48,136 bases of DNA. It comes from Chloroflexota bacterium (GTDB lineage: Bacteria; Chloroflexota; Anaerolineae; Anaerolineales; Anaerolineaceae). Position numbers and translations under genes: made by a program. Below, one piece after another: positions 29,297 through 36,953 of this stretch (the stretch's first letter is position 1; each line of letters begins with the position of its first letter). The notes under the pieces are model-generated. The model worked only from the letters and a program-made list of their open reading frames with translations, was not told where the DNA came from and made no database searches. The DNA lies in contig JAEKNU010000029.1 of the NCBI GenBank assembly GCA_016838895.1, positions 1 to 48,136 on the forward strand, given 5' to 3'.

Positions 29297-29325
29297 AATT
29301 TAATGTATCAATCAAAAGACATCAA
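29297..29325 (-). promoter_or_regulatory. Possible promoter of the transfer operon
   Basis: Read on the minus strand: TTGATG (29325-29320), a 17-base spacer, TAAATT (29302-29297), then about 20 bases to the TTG start of the first transfer gene. Both hexamers are imperfect, so this is only a candidate. The region 29276-29539 lies between this operon and the divergent ribbon-helix-helix gene, a sensible place for shared control. Confidence 0.4.
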
Positions 29326-29480
29326 CGCTCACAGAACAAAATATCACGCAAAGGGGTTTTACTCTGCCTTTCACTCGATCAGATTGCTTCAGTTATTCCT
29401 GGTACAATGGGGTAAATTGATCTTAGCAAAACGATTCACTCTATCCCAGGGGGGAAATGGAACATAATTCCTATTTACCC

Positions 29481-29509
29481 TTGACATTTGTTTACTAGAG
29501 TATTACAGT
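29481..29509 (+). promoter_or_regulatory. Promoter of the ribbon-helix-helix gene
   Basis: A perfect -35 TTGACA (29481-29486), a 17-base spacer and -10 TACAGT (29504-29509) lie about 30 bases before the ATG of the ribbon-helix-helix gene, with AAAGGAA as ribosome site between. This is one of the clearest sigma-70-type promoters in the window. Confidence 0.65.
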
Positions 29510-29539
29510 ATTTATACACAACCGGAAAAGGAATCTCAC

Positions 29540-29794
29540 ATGCCAAAAATAAATACTGTTGGTAAACCAGTTCGTTCTTTTCGCCTGAGTCAGGAATGTA
29601 GCGGTCAATTGCAGTTGATGGCTCACACTATGGGACGAAGTGAAAGTACTATCATTGAAGTGGCACTGGATCGGATGTTCCGCGAAGAACTTCGTTTCAA
29701 TCGCTCAATAAAGGAAAGAGCTGGACTTGAGGATCAATATCGAGTTGATCATGGAGATTCAGAAAATGAAAATGGGATTCAAAATCATCGGTAA
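29540..29794 (+). CDS. Ribbon-helix-helix DNA-binding protein
   Basis: An 84-residue protein with a CopG/Arc-type core: beta strand 'PVRSFRLS' (about 9-16), helix 'CSGQLQLMAHTMG', the turn 'RSES', and helix 'TIIEVALDRMFREEL'. Such proteins bind short operators as dimers and commonly autoregulate or control transfer genes. It is transcribed divergently from the minus-strand transfer operon, which makes it a candidate regulator of that operon. The C-terminal 25 residues are polar, and their coding sequence overlaps the start of the next gene. Confidence 0.75.
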   Translation: MPKINTVGKPVRSFRLSQECSGQLQLMAHTMGRSESTIIEVALDRMFREELRFNRSIKERAGLEDQYRVDHGDSENENGIQNHR

Positions 29795-30209
29795 GCTGAT
29801 TATAGGATTAATCAGAACAGGAATAATTCTTAGCATTTGTGTCGGTATATTATTTGTTTCGAATAAGTGGAATCAGACCATGGGAGTACCCGGTGCCCCT
29901 GAAGGATTAACTTACTTTCAATATATGGGGGACAAAATAGAAGCAGCAAAAAGTGTAGAACCTTCAAGCTGTGGTTGGGGTATGATTTTGTCATTGGCAG
30001 CACTGGGTCCAATTTATTCAGTGGTATACACCGAAGCAGGAATTCATCCAGACTGGGTAATTGCAAAAGGTATTGCTTCTGATCCTGATATTCCTAAAGA
30101 TGTCGCAGATGCGTCATGGTATGAAGTGCCAGGAATTTGGTGGAATACCCTTGAGCGGTTATCCTGGACAATGCTGGGAGAGCCGGCAAGATTTGGTTGT
30201 GAGTATTAG
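29766..30209 (+). CDS. Small membrane or exported protein, unknown
   Basis: I place the start at ATG 29766 (MKMGFKIIG), which has GGAGA nine bases upstream; this gives 147 residues. The frame is open from further upstream, but that part would overlap the ribbon-helix-helix gene more. Hydrophobic segment about 5-32 ('IIGKLIIGLIRTGIILSICVGILFV'), then a polar exported part with a second moderately hydrophobic stretch ('GWGMILSLAALGPIYSVVY'). The two cysteines could pair. The start overlaps the end of the preceding gene, so the two form an operon. Family not recognised. Confidence 0.6.
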   Translation: MKMGFKIIGKLIIGLIRTGIILSICVGILFVSNKWNQTMGVPGAPEGLTYFQYMGDKIEAAKSVEPSSCGWGMILSLAALGPIYSVVYTEAGIHPDWVIAKGIASDPDIPKDVADASWYEVPGIWWNTLERLSWTMLGEPARFGCEY

Positions 30210-30399
30210 GGAACAGATTTACACTTACAAACATATTCGGTTTTGGTGTCTCATGTAGGTAAATGTGATTAAATACTTTGTGAAAGTCTTACCTCTAACA
30301 TCTTGTGGATGCAGAAAGCCTTATTACTGGTTTTGTTCTGCATCGTTAAGCTTGCAATATGTGGCAGAAAAATGACTTTTAACCACTGGATGGAATTGA

Positions 30400-30430
30400 A
30401 AAGAGACTGATATTACCTATCAGTCTCTTT
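30400..30430 (+). terminator. Hairpin terminator before fic
   Basis: Perfect 13-base arms AAAGAGACTGATA and TATCAGTCTCTTT around a five-base loop (TTACC). It is bidirectional in form with a short T run. It ends the ribbon-helix-helix operon and insulates fic. Confidence 0.75.
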
Positions 30431-30486
30431 GAGTTTGTCGAATTGTAAAACGGAAATTTAACGGCAATTTATCGGCATAGATGGTG

Positions 30487-30501
30487 TATAATTAAAATAT
30501 G
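30487..30501 (+). promoter_or_regulatory. -10 element placing transcription start on the fic ATG
   Basis: A perfect TATAAT (30487-30492) sits so that the usual start, seven bases on, is base 30499, the A of the fic ATG. No Shine-Dalgarno is present. This implies a leaderless message. No good -35 hexamer was found at 17 bases. Confidence 0.5.
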
Positions 30502-31578
30502 AAATATGAATATCATTTCTCTCCAGAGATAGTCCGTTATATCCAAATAATAGAACGCGTAAATGAGACAGTTCATTATACCGTTATTCCTCCTGTGCAA
30601 GCTGAAATTCTGAGAATGCAAGCACAAATTCGTTCAACACATTATTCTACACGGATTGAAGGTAATCGGCTGACGCTAAAAGAAACTGAGCAGGTTGTAC
30701 GACAAGGAAAGAAGTTCCCAGGTAGAGAACGAGATGTAAAGGAAGTAGAGCAGTATTATCAGGCTATCGATGTTATGGAAAGTTTGGTTGCTGCTAAAGA
30801 ACCTATTTCGGAAGACCATATTCGAAAAATACATTCCATTTTATATTTTGGAAAAAAGGCAAAGGCGACTCCTTATCGAGATGGACAAAACATAATTCGA
30901 GAACTTGGCGGTGGCATTGTATACCTCCCCCCGGAAGCAAAAGATGTACCACAATTAATGAAAGAACTTGTATCATGGATTAAACTTTCAGGAAAAGACC
31001 TGCCAATTCCAGTGATTGCGGGTATTGCGCATTATGCCTTTGAGACAATCCACCCTTTTTATGATGGTAATGGTAGAACTGGGCGTATGCTTGCCACATG
31101 GATATTGTATAAAGGCGGATATGATCTGGGTCGGTTTTATAGTCTGGAAGAATTCTATGCAAATGATCTTGATGGATATTATTCAGCATTAAAAACGCAT
31201 CCTCATGAAAACTACTATTTTGGAAGACATGAAGCAGATATGACTCCCTGGTTGACATATTTTCTCAACGGTATGTCCATTGTCTTTGAATCAGTTGCAG
31301 AAAGGGTCAGGGAAGATATTTCTGAGAATGGTACCGAAAATGAATCCATTGTATTACTACGGAAACTGGATCATAGGGCCAGACGTGTACTTGCATTATT
31401 CCACACACAGGAATATATTCAATCTTCTGAAGTAGCAAGTATTCTTGGAATATCAATGCGACAGGCAAGAAATTTATTGTCCGATTGGATTTCTCAAGAG
31501 TGGTTAGAAATTGAAGACAATTCAAAGCGGGGTAGAAAATATCGGCTTGCGAAAGAATACAATAAGCTGATTCGGTGA
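30499..31578 (+). CDS. fic: Fic-domain AMP-transferase-type protein with winged helix
   Basis: A 359-residue Fic protein. The inhibitory motif S-x3-E-G is at 50-55 (STRIEG), in the N-terminal helix, which makes it a class II, self-inhibited Fic protein. The catalytic motif HPFYDGNGRTGR is complete at 185-196. The flap region precedes it ('GGGIVYLPPE', about 137-146). A C-terminal winged helix ('IQSSEVASILGISMRQARNLLSDWI', about 315-339) suggests DNA binding or autoregulation. Fic proteins transfer AMP from ATP to target hydroxyl groups, often on topoisomerases or other host proteins. It stands alone between two matched terminators. The target is unknown. Confidence 0.93.
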   Translation: MKYEYHFSPEIVRYIQIIERVNETVHYTVIPPVQAEILRMQAQIRSTHYSTRIEGNRLTLKETEQVVRQGKKFPGRERDVKEVEQYYQAIDVMESLVAAKEPISEDHIRKIHSILYFGKKAKATPYRDGQNIIRELGGGIVYLPPEAKDVPQLMKELVSWIKLSGKDLPIPVIAGIAHYAFETIHPFYDGNGRTGRMLATWILYKGGYDLGRFYSLEEFYANDLDGYYSALKTHPHENYYFGRHEADMTPWLTYFLNGMSIVFESVAERVREDISENGTENESIVLLRKLDHRARRVLALFHTQEYIQSSEVASILGISMRQARNLLSDWISQEWLEIEDNSKRGRKYRLAKEYNKLIR

Positions 31579-31908
31579 TCGACAAATTCGTTTAATCCTT
31601 TGAAAAAAGACTGTCACTGTCGTCAGTCTTTTTTGATATTAAACCAATTTGAAAATTCGTTCTGTCATTTTTGCAAAAGCGACCTGCAATCTGTTCAGAA
31701 TAACAAATATAAGAGTAATACTAACGTTGTGGAAGATTTATTTATGAAAAAGAGTGTTTTTTGAACAAAGCATTGTTCAAAAAATTATCTTGTAAAGGAA
31801 CGCTTGTGGAACGTAGAGGAACAAAGATGGAGTGCTAACGAGCAGTCCTTTTTGTTATAAATGAATAAAAGTTCCATTTATATTCAGACAATTTCGGAGG
31901 ATAAAATT
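31579..31908. other. Non-coding stretch between fic and the small cationic ORF
   Basis: It holds the fic terminator and, further on, a perfect hairpin: 12-base arms TTTTTTGAACAA (31757-31768) and TTGTTCAAAAAA (31773-31784) around a four-base loop (AGCA). The rest, up to the Shine-Dalgarno of the next ORF, has no recognised feature and could be a structured leader. Confidence 0.5.
31603..31634 (+). terminator. Rho-independent terminator after fic
   Basis: Arms AAAAAAGACTG (31603-31613) and CAGTCTTTTTT (31624-31634) with a ten-base loop and a T tract, 25 bases after the fic stop. Its stem shares GACTG/CAGTC with the terminator upstream of fic. Confidence 0.85.
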
Positions 31909-32034
31909 ATGGTATCAAATGTTAAACTGATCAAAACCAAATATGTGTCTAAGGTAGAAGCAGTAGGTGCCGAAACAAAAGTTGCTGTAAAAAAGGCAGG
32001 GGCGGCAATAAAAAAAATATCTTTTCTAAAGTAA
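31909..32034 (+). CDS. 41-residue cationic peptide
   Basis: ATG at 31909 with a very strong ribosome site (GGAGG, 31896-31900, eight-base spacing). The product begins MVSNVKLIKTKYVSKVE and ends KKISFLK, with ten lysines and a central Ala/Gly/Lys stretch ('AVKKAGAAIKK') that can form an amphipathic, histone-H1-like helix. Ordinary short ORFs rarely have so good a ribosome site. It could be a nucleoid-binding, membrane-active or regulatory peptide; there is no family match I recognise. Confidence 0.5.
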   Translation: MVSNVKLIKTKYVSKVEAVGAETKVAVKKAGAAIKKISFLK

Positions 32035-32217
32035 ACTAATAGTAACAGTACCCACCACGCCTCTGCTTTGCATGCGCACAGAGTTGGGTCATTTTTGTAA
32101 CATAAATAGAACATACCTAAGGTTTTTCCTTCCTTTTCCTACTTTTTTTTCCATCATAGGAAATTATTACAAGATGTTCTTTTCTTTATCTTCTACAGAA
32201 TATCCTGGCAGGATGTT

Positions 32218-33531
32218 TTATTTTGCCCATCTCTCAGAAAGCCATATGCTGCCATTTTTAATAGATCGTTTTCCATTACGAAGACTATGTAGATTTGTAA
32301 GGAAAGAATCAAATTTCATTTCACCTAAAGCAAGATTAATCTCCCCCTGAATCGCACGCTGACAACTTAAATTATCGCAAAATACATATAGTTTTCCGTT
32401 AGATGCCTCATATTGTTTCATCCACTTTTTCTTTCTAGCAAATTTATCTTTGTACGCATCTCGTTCAACCTCAATGAAAAGGATCTCTCCTGTGTTTGTA
32501 TCAACAACCGTTATATCTGGAATATAGGTGCCCCCATCTGACAATTGGATTTTTTGCACTTGTGTATGAACACAGTAGCCAGCTTCTATAAGAAACTCCA
32601 CCGCCTGGATATTCAATATGGTGTGCTCCGGTGAAGAATGATGGCGAATCAGAAAATCGAATTCATTCTTTTTTGCTACACGGCCACTGATCAAGTTGTA
32701 AGTATATTCACCATCCGCGGTCAATCGCAGAATGTCCGGAATATTTCCCCCTGCACTGGAGCCCTTCTCTTGAATCGCATCAATTTTCTCAACTAATGCA
32801 AAGGGCAATTGCTCATTTTTCGCCATGATTCTGTTGATGGCTTCGTCCAAACTATGATTATCGGTTGATAAAGAAAGTCGTTTGGCTATTTCTTTTTTAA
32901 TAGAGGGTCGCAAAGCAAGACCAGTATCTCCCATGACCAGAATGGCAAGCGAACTTCTTCCATAACCTTTGGAAGCTTGCCAGGTTGTCAGCCAAGAGGG
33001 TGTTGATACCTCGCTTCCAATTCCAACAGTCTTCGTTACGTTTGCATTATTCACCGGCTTGTCATTTTCCAAGGTATCTTTCTGTGCCTGTCGCAGTGCC
33101 GAGAGATGAGAAGTTAAGCTTTCATTCTCATCTTGCAGAGTCTGATTATGTTCTTCCAACACAGCATTTTCGTCTTCAAGAAGAGCATATTTCTGGGTCA
33201 GCTCACTAATCTCTTGACGCACTCTCTCAGCAGCATCAGGCAGCTCCTTCCTTTTAATAATCTCTTGCATTGTCCGAATGCGTGTGTTAATTAAATAAGC
33301 TAGATCTTCATCGCTGAGTTTTTCCAAAGGATGATTGGATTTTTCACAAGCCTCATCGTAGTCCTTATCCAGCAAACGAAATAACACTACCAGATGCTGA
33401 TGCGCAGCCTGCCATTGCTTTTGCCAGTTCGCTTGCTGTTGTCGCTCTTGCATCTCGCTCTGCCCGATGATTTCCTTGGAAATCCGTTCTGATTGATTCC
33501 GCTGAAATTCCGCTAACGAGTTGTCAGCCAC
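32218..33531 (-). CDS. Coiled-coil protein with predicted PD-(D/E)xK-like nuclease domain
   Basis: A 437-residue protein. The N-terminal half is polar and helical, with a coiled coil at about 95-150 ('LTQKYALLEDENAVLEEHNQTLQDENE'). The C-terminal half has 'YIPDITVVD' (D339) and 'EILFIEVER' (E354/E356), followed by basic residues, resembling the PD-(D/E)xK arrangement also found in replication-relaxation-type plasmid proteins. The start is GTG 33531, which lies inside the end of the upstream gene (19-base overlap), so it is translationally coupled. It is the last gene of the rep-ssb operon, suggesting a role in DNA processing or transfer. With no relaxase visible, it is a candidate initiator of processing, but this is speculative. 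Confidence 0.65.
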   Translation of the reverse strand: MADNSLAEFQRNQSERISKEIIGQSEMQERQQQANWQKQWQAAHQHLVVLFRLLDKDYDEACEKSNHPLEKLSDEDLAYLINTRIRTMQEIIKRKELPDAAERVRQEISELTQKYALLEDENAVLEEHNQTLQDENESLTSHLSALRQAQKDTLENDKPVNNANVTKTVGIGSEVSTPSWLTTWQASKGYGRSSLAILVMGDTGLALRPSIKKEIAKRLSLSTDNHSLDEAINRIMAKNEQLPFALVEKIDAIQEKGSSAGGNIPDILRLTADGEYTYNLISGRVAKKNEFDFLIRHHSSPEHTILNIQAVEFLIEAGYCVHTQVQKIQLSDGGTYIPDITVVDTNTGEILFIEVERDAYKDKFARKKKWMKQYEASNGKLYVFCDNLSCQRAIQGEINLALGEMKFDSFLTNLHSLRNGKRSIKNGSIWLSERWAK

Positions 33532-34058
33532 TGGTTTGTCTCCAACTCCGATTTCATCATCTGCGCTTCCCCTAGCACTTCAACTGCTAAATTAAGATTT
33601 TCCTGATCTGGTGTACTCACCCACCGCAAAGCACAACGGGCTGCCTCAAGATAGCAAACAACTGTTGATAGCACCTGTTCATGCAGTCCCATGCCAATTG
33701 GAGGGATTTTTGTGCGATCCACTTTTTGCGCAAGATCAACTGCATGCTGCAAAGTCTCTTGGGCTGCTCTAGATAACAAAAAAAAATCACCTTGCTGTTC
33801 AGAGGCAATAAGTTGTGAAATCTCACCATCCAAAACAGTCATTTCATTTATCCAGCCTTGAGCAGATCGTCGATAATCTTCTACTGCTTTTACATCAGGC
33901 AATAAAAGTACAGGCTTTCCCTGATCATCTATAGGTGAGACAAACCCGCCGACAATCGTCAAGAGTACCGCAATCCCCAAAAGCATCCAACCTAGCTTTT
34001 GCACCATCGTTTCGGAAATCTGGATTCGGAGAGCATCGGGATTATGCTGTGTCATCAT
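33513..34058 (-). CDS. Single-span membrane protein of the rep operon
   Basis: About 181 residues from ATG 34058, which has GGAG six bases upstream; the frame is open from ATG 34070. One transmembrane segment at about 20-42 ('KLGWMLLGIAVLLTIVGGFV'), then a helical exported or cytoplasmic domain of about 130 residues with no recognised motif. It overlaps the end of the SSB gene upstream and the GTG of the coiled-coil protein downstream, so all three form one operon. Possibly it anchors the replication or transfer complex to the membrane. Confidence 0.65.
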   Translation of the reverse strand: MMTQHNPDALRIQISETMVQKLGWMLLGIAVLLTIVGGFVSPIDDQGKPVLLLPDVKAVEDYRRSAQGWINEMTVLDGEISQLIASEQQGDFFLLSRAAQETLQHAVDLAQKVDRTKIPPIGMGLHEQVLSTVVCYLEAARCALRWVSTPDQENLNLAVEVLGEAQMMKSELETNQWLTTR

Positions 34059-34488
34059 CAAATGCTCCATTATCCAACATCTGGATTACCGTCTCTAAAT
34101 CGCCAGCCCCTGATCCATTTCGTCTCCCACGTTGTTTCAATTCAGCAGTCATTTGTTTGCCACGTTCATAATCGATATTACGAATGAATTCTATCTTTTC
34201 CGCGACCACTTCAAAAACAGGAGTGGTTGTATTCGGACGGTAACGCAGTTGAATGTGCCCTTCCACACCAATCCGGCTGCCTTTTTGAACATGACCATAA
34301 ACCAGCTCTGCCAGTGTGCCATAAACCAGGATGCGTAATCCCTTCACCGGTTTGGCATCTGGACTGCCATCAACCATTAAATACAAACGTAAATATGGAA
34401 TTGGTTCCTGACGCTGTGGACGCAAATAGTCAAAATAGATATCGCCGGTGATGTCGCCACGTTGCCATGTGAAATTTCCTTGTGCCAT
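34042..34488 (-). CDS. ssb: Single-stranded DNA-binding protein
   Basis: A 148-residue OB-fold protein: 'NFTWQRGDITGDIYFDYL', 'YLRLYLMVDG', 'KGLRILVYGTLAELVYGHVQKGSRIGVEGHIQLRYR' and 'VFEVVAEKIEFI' match SSB strands. The C-terminus is acidic (FDDDTA) but lacks the usual D-D-D-I-P-F tip, so its partner contacts may differ from those of a chromosomal SSB. AAGGAG precedes the ATG. It follows the replication protein and probably protects single-stranded DNA during plasmid replication or transfer. Confidence 0.85.
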   Translation of the reverse strand: MAQGNFTWQRGDITGDIYFDYLRPQRQEPIPYLRLYLMVDGSPDAKPVKGLRILVYGTLAELVYGHVQKGSRIGVEGHIQLRYRPNTTTPVFEVVAEKIEFIRNIDYERGKQMTAELKQRGRRNGSGAGDLETVIQMLDNGAFDDDTA

Positions 34489-34561
34489 AATTCGTTCACT
34501 CCTTATATATCAAATATATGTCAAAATGCTTCCGCATTTTTTTGAGTTCTAGTTACCAATG

Positions 34562-36679
34562 CTATATCCCATCGTCAAAATTCAATCTCAAACCAAGTGA
34601 ATCTGCCAATAGACGAATCCGTTCGTGTTTTACCTGTGCAAATGCCATTCGCCAATCCGGATTGGATGGCGTTTGGAAATTTAGTTCGTCTTCAATCCAT
34701 TGGATTAATTGTCCGAACGGAACTGCCGCCAAACGATCACTGACTCCACCAGCACTCACCCCTGGACTCTGCTTTAGTTTGGCGATCGCCAAGCTGTATG
34801 GGTTCTGGATATTAGCCTGAGATGACCCATGGATCACCCAAGATACAAAAGCATGAGCACTTTTTTCTTGAGCCAAAAAAAGCTTTTGATTATTCTTATC
34901 GGCTCTAGCTAATAACTTTTCCAGAGACCACTCCCCTTTTGCATCTTTTACCGCCACCAATGATTTGTTTATGGTATTTACATTTGAATCGCAGGTACCT
35001 TGGTTGGTGGAAGGTTGTAATTTTTTTTGGGTATCTTTAAGGCTTATAAGTATCTTTAAAAGAGTCTCAAAACAATCATTGGCTTCCATGTCGAGCGTCT
35101 CAAGACAATCCTTGAGGATGCCCTTGAGCGTCTCAGAACAATCATTAGCTAAATCCGAGCGTCTCAAAACAACCTTTGGACCATTTTTGACAGTCTCATA
35201 ACAACCATTGCTTAATTCTCCAATCCGAGCATTTAGCTCCTTCAGAACACCTTGATCTTCAGACTGCACCAAAAGTGAAGTCACTGCTTGATGTATCGCT
35301 TGATGTTGAGGAATAAGCGGATCAACCCGCTGCACCTTGAATTTCCATCCATAACTACCAGATGAATTAATACGGTGATCAATACGTTCAACAAACAACC
35401 CTAATAATTCTTGCAACTGTTGACGACGTGAAAATTCTTTCGTTGTACGTTCACTCAATTTGTCTGTTCGTTTTCCACGTTCTATCCTGGCGGGCAACCA
35501 GTTCGCCACCACTCGCGGGTTGTTTATCCCTAACCGCTTAGCAATGGCTTCATAGCCACCATCCATCCAAACTTCATCTCGAATTTCTCCGGTCTTGTCG
35601 TTGAAGTAACATAGATTGCGTAAGACCAAAATAAACATGGCGGCATCTGCACCTAATACAGGTAGCCAGTTCTTGAGGAAATACCAACTCACCGGAATGA
35701 AATCTCCCTCGCTTAGCAAACGAGCCGTAAGCTGGTCAGTCAGATCACTCTGTTCAAGGGTCAGACGGTATCCGAGTAATTCCTTGACCACACCCTTGAC
35801 GGATAAATGATGTGAAAATTTTTTATCGAAGTCATCTGGGGGTTCCCGTATTGGATATTGCAAAATTTCTTTTGGATTGGCACTAATCGCCAATTGCAAG
35901 GCAGCTTCAGGTGACTCCTTAATACCATGATCCAGTAAATAAGTCTTGAGGTCTTCGGCATCACCAGGGGTAAGTGGAGAATCAAACAATTCGTATTTAT
36001 TGGAGGATTTTTTTGTCCGCCCGGAATACCGATCCAATTCATGATCCGTCTCAATTTTTCTGACGAAACTATGCAACCCACTACCAGATTGCAACAATCG
36101 GAAAAACTGCGCCCGGCTAATGCCTGCCCATTGACAAATATTCTCCGCTCTAGCAGAAACCTTATGTCGTCCTTTGATTGTTTTGCCACTACTTGCCAGA
36201 TAATATTCCTGCCATAAAGCCATCACGACAAAGACAATTTGCGAGCCGACATAAGGCAGCCAGCGCAGCATATAAACCGGCAATCGAACCACACGCCCAG
36301 GTTCCAGTAAAGCATTCCGGATGGATGCATAATGAACATCCAAATCTAGTAAATCATCATCCGTAACATTCATTATTGGCTTATCATCTGAGACTTGAGT
36401 TTTCTCCCTGATTTCTTGAGAAGGAACAATAAACCGGACAAGTATTTCTCTTTCCATCAGATTGGAAAGAGATTGCTGAAGCGTAGTAACAATATGGGAT
36501 TCTAACCATTCCCTTCCATACTCATTGGTGCAGCCAATCACGAAGGTATTCTCACGGCTTGATATAAGCTGCGTCGGTTTCACCCAAGTATTGAAATCTG
36601 CCTTTGACAGATCCCTTTCAAGTTTATCAAGTGCTGCCTGCCAGGTTTTTTCAGGTGAAAATTCATTGGCTACTTTCAT
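34562..36679 (-). CDS. Replication initiator with DnaA domain I
   Basis: About 705 residues from ATG 36679 (AAGGAA eight bases upstream; ATG 36697 lacks one). The N-terminus ('WQAALDKLERDLSKADFNTWV', then 'CTNEYGREWLESHI') is DnaA domain I, but no AAA+ or DnaA domain IV follows. Two related winged-helix-like regions come next: 'YMLRWLPYVGSQIVFVVMAL' with 'ICQWAGISRAQFFRLL', and 'YFLKNWLPVLGADAAMFILVL' with 'AIAKRLGINNPRVVANWLP'. This duplicated layout resembles plasmid Rep initiators. The C-terminal third contains five DNA repeats. DnaA domain I normally binds the helicase loader, so the protein may recruit the host helicase to the element's origin. The function is inferred from fold and neighbours. 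Confidence 0.75.
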   Translation of the reverse strand: MKVANEFSPEKTWQAALDKLERDLSKADFNTWVKPTQLISSRENTFVIGCTNEYGREWLESHIVTTLQQSLSNLMEREILVRFIVPSQEIREKTQVSDDKPIMNVTDDDLLDLDVHYASIRNALLEPGRVVRLPVYMLRWLPYVGSQIVFVVMALWQEYYLASSGKTIKGRHKVSARAENICQWAGISRAQFFRLLQSGSGLHSFVRKIETDHELDRYSGRTKKSSNKYELFDSPLTPGDAEDLKTYLLDHGIKESPEAALQLAISANPKEILQYPIREPPDDFDKKFSHHLSVKGVVKELLGYRLTLEQSDLTDQLTARLLSEGDFIPVSWYFLKNWLPVLGADAAMFILVLRNLCYFNDKTGEIRDEVWMDGGYEAIAKRLGINNPRVVANWLPARIERGKRTDKLSERTTKEFSRRQQLQELLGLFVERIDHRINSSGSYGWKFKVQRVDPLIPQHQAIHQAVTSLLVQSEDQGVLKELNARIGELSNGCYETVKNGPKVVLRRSDLANDCSETLKGILKDCLETLDMEANDCFETLLKILISLKDTQKKLQPSTNQGTCDSNVNTINKSLVAVKDAKGEWSLEKLLARADKNNQKLFLAQEKSAHAFVSWVIHGSSQANIQNPYSLAIAKLKQSPGVSAGGVSDRLAAVPFGQLIQWIEDELNFQTPSNPDWRMAFAQVKHERIRLLADSLGLRLNFDDGI
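35064..35206 (-). repeat. Five iteron-like repeats inside the rep gene
   Basis: Plus-strand copies of GTCTCAAAACAATC begin at 35064, 35097, 35130, 35161 and 35193, spaced 33, 33, 31 and 32 bases (about three helical turns). The three middle copies are preceded by GAGC. Four lie in the same reading frame (encoding [D/G]C-x-ET), but the 35161 copy is in another frame (VVLRRS). So the conservation looks nucleotide-level. A pair of GTATCTTTAA repeats (35031, 35050) in AT-rich sequence lies beside them and could be the unwinding region of an origin. Confidence 0.65.
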
Positions 36680-36812
36680 GAAACGATTCCTTATCATTAC
36701 AAGGTAGATTTTCTACAGTTCAAAAAAACGACTAATTTAGGCTCTTTTTTGTGAAGATGATTGTTATCCCATCTTCTCCAGAGAGACTTGTTCTATGGGC
36801 TTTCTATTCAAC

Positions 36813-36896
36813 CAACGTCTGCGGCAACGTCCTGAGTAACGTCTGCGTCGTGTCAGCAAGATGTCTGCGGCACGTCAGCTTGGACGCAGACGTTGG
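36813..36896. repeat. Tandem 11-12-bp repeat array, candidate centromere/operator
   Basis: Six contiguous units: CAACGTCTGCGG, CAACGTCCTGAG, TAACGTCTGCGT, CGTGTCAGCAA, GATGTCTGCGG, CACGTCAGCTT (36813-36881). An inverted unit follows (CGCAGACGTTGG, 36885-36896). They lie in the 256-base gap between the tandem ribbon-helix-helix gene and rep. Arrays of short direct repeats next to ParA and a ribbon-helix-helix partner are typical of plasmid partition centromeres (ParG/omega-type) and also act as operators. Confidence 0.65.
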
Positions 36897-36953
36897 TTTT
36901 TGCTGAAAAAAATAAAATCGCAATTTTCCGGGAACGTAAATGGTCCATCAACA

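Noticed and set aside
32218..33531. Relaxase of the transfer system
   Set aside because: No HUH motif or catalytic tyrosine context; the visible acidic residues fit a PD-(D/E)xK-like fold instead.
35064..35206. Protein repeat domain in the C-terminus of the replication protein
   Set aside because: One of five copies is in another reading frame, so the repeat is better explained as DNA-level iterons.
36813..36896. CRISPR array
   Set aside because: Units are only 11-12 bases and contiguous without spacers; a partition or operator array fits better.
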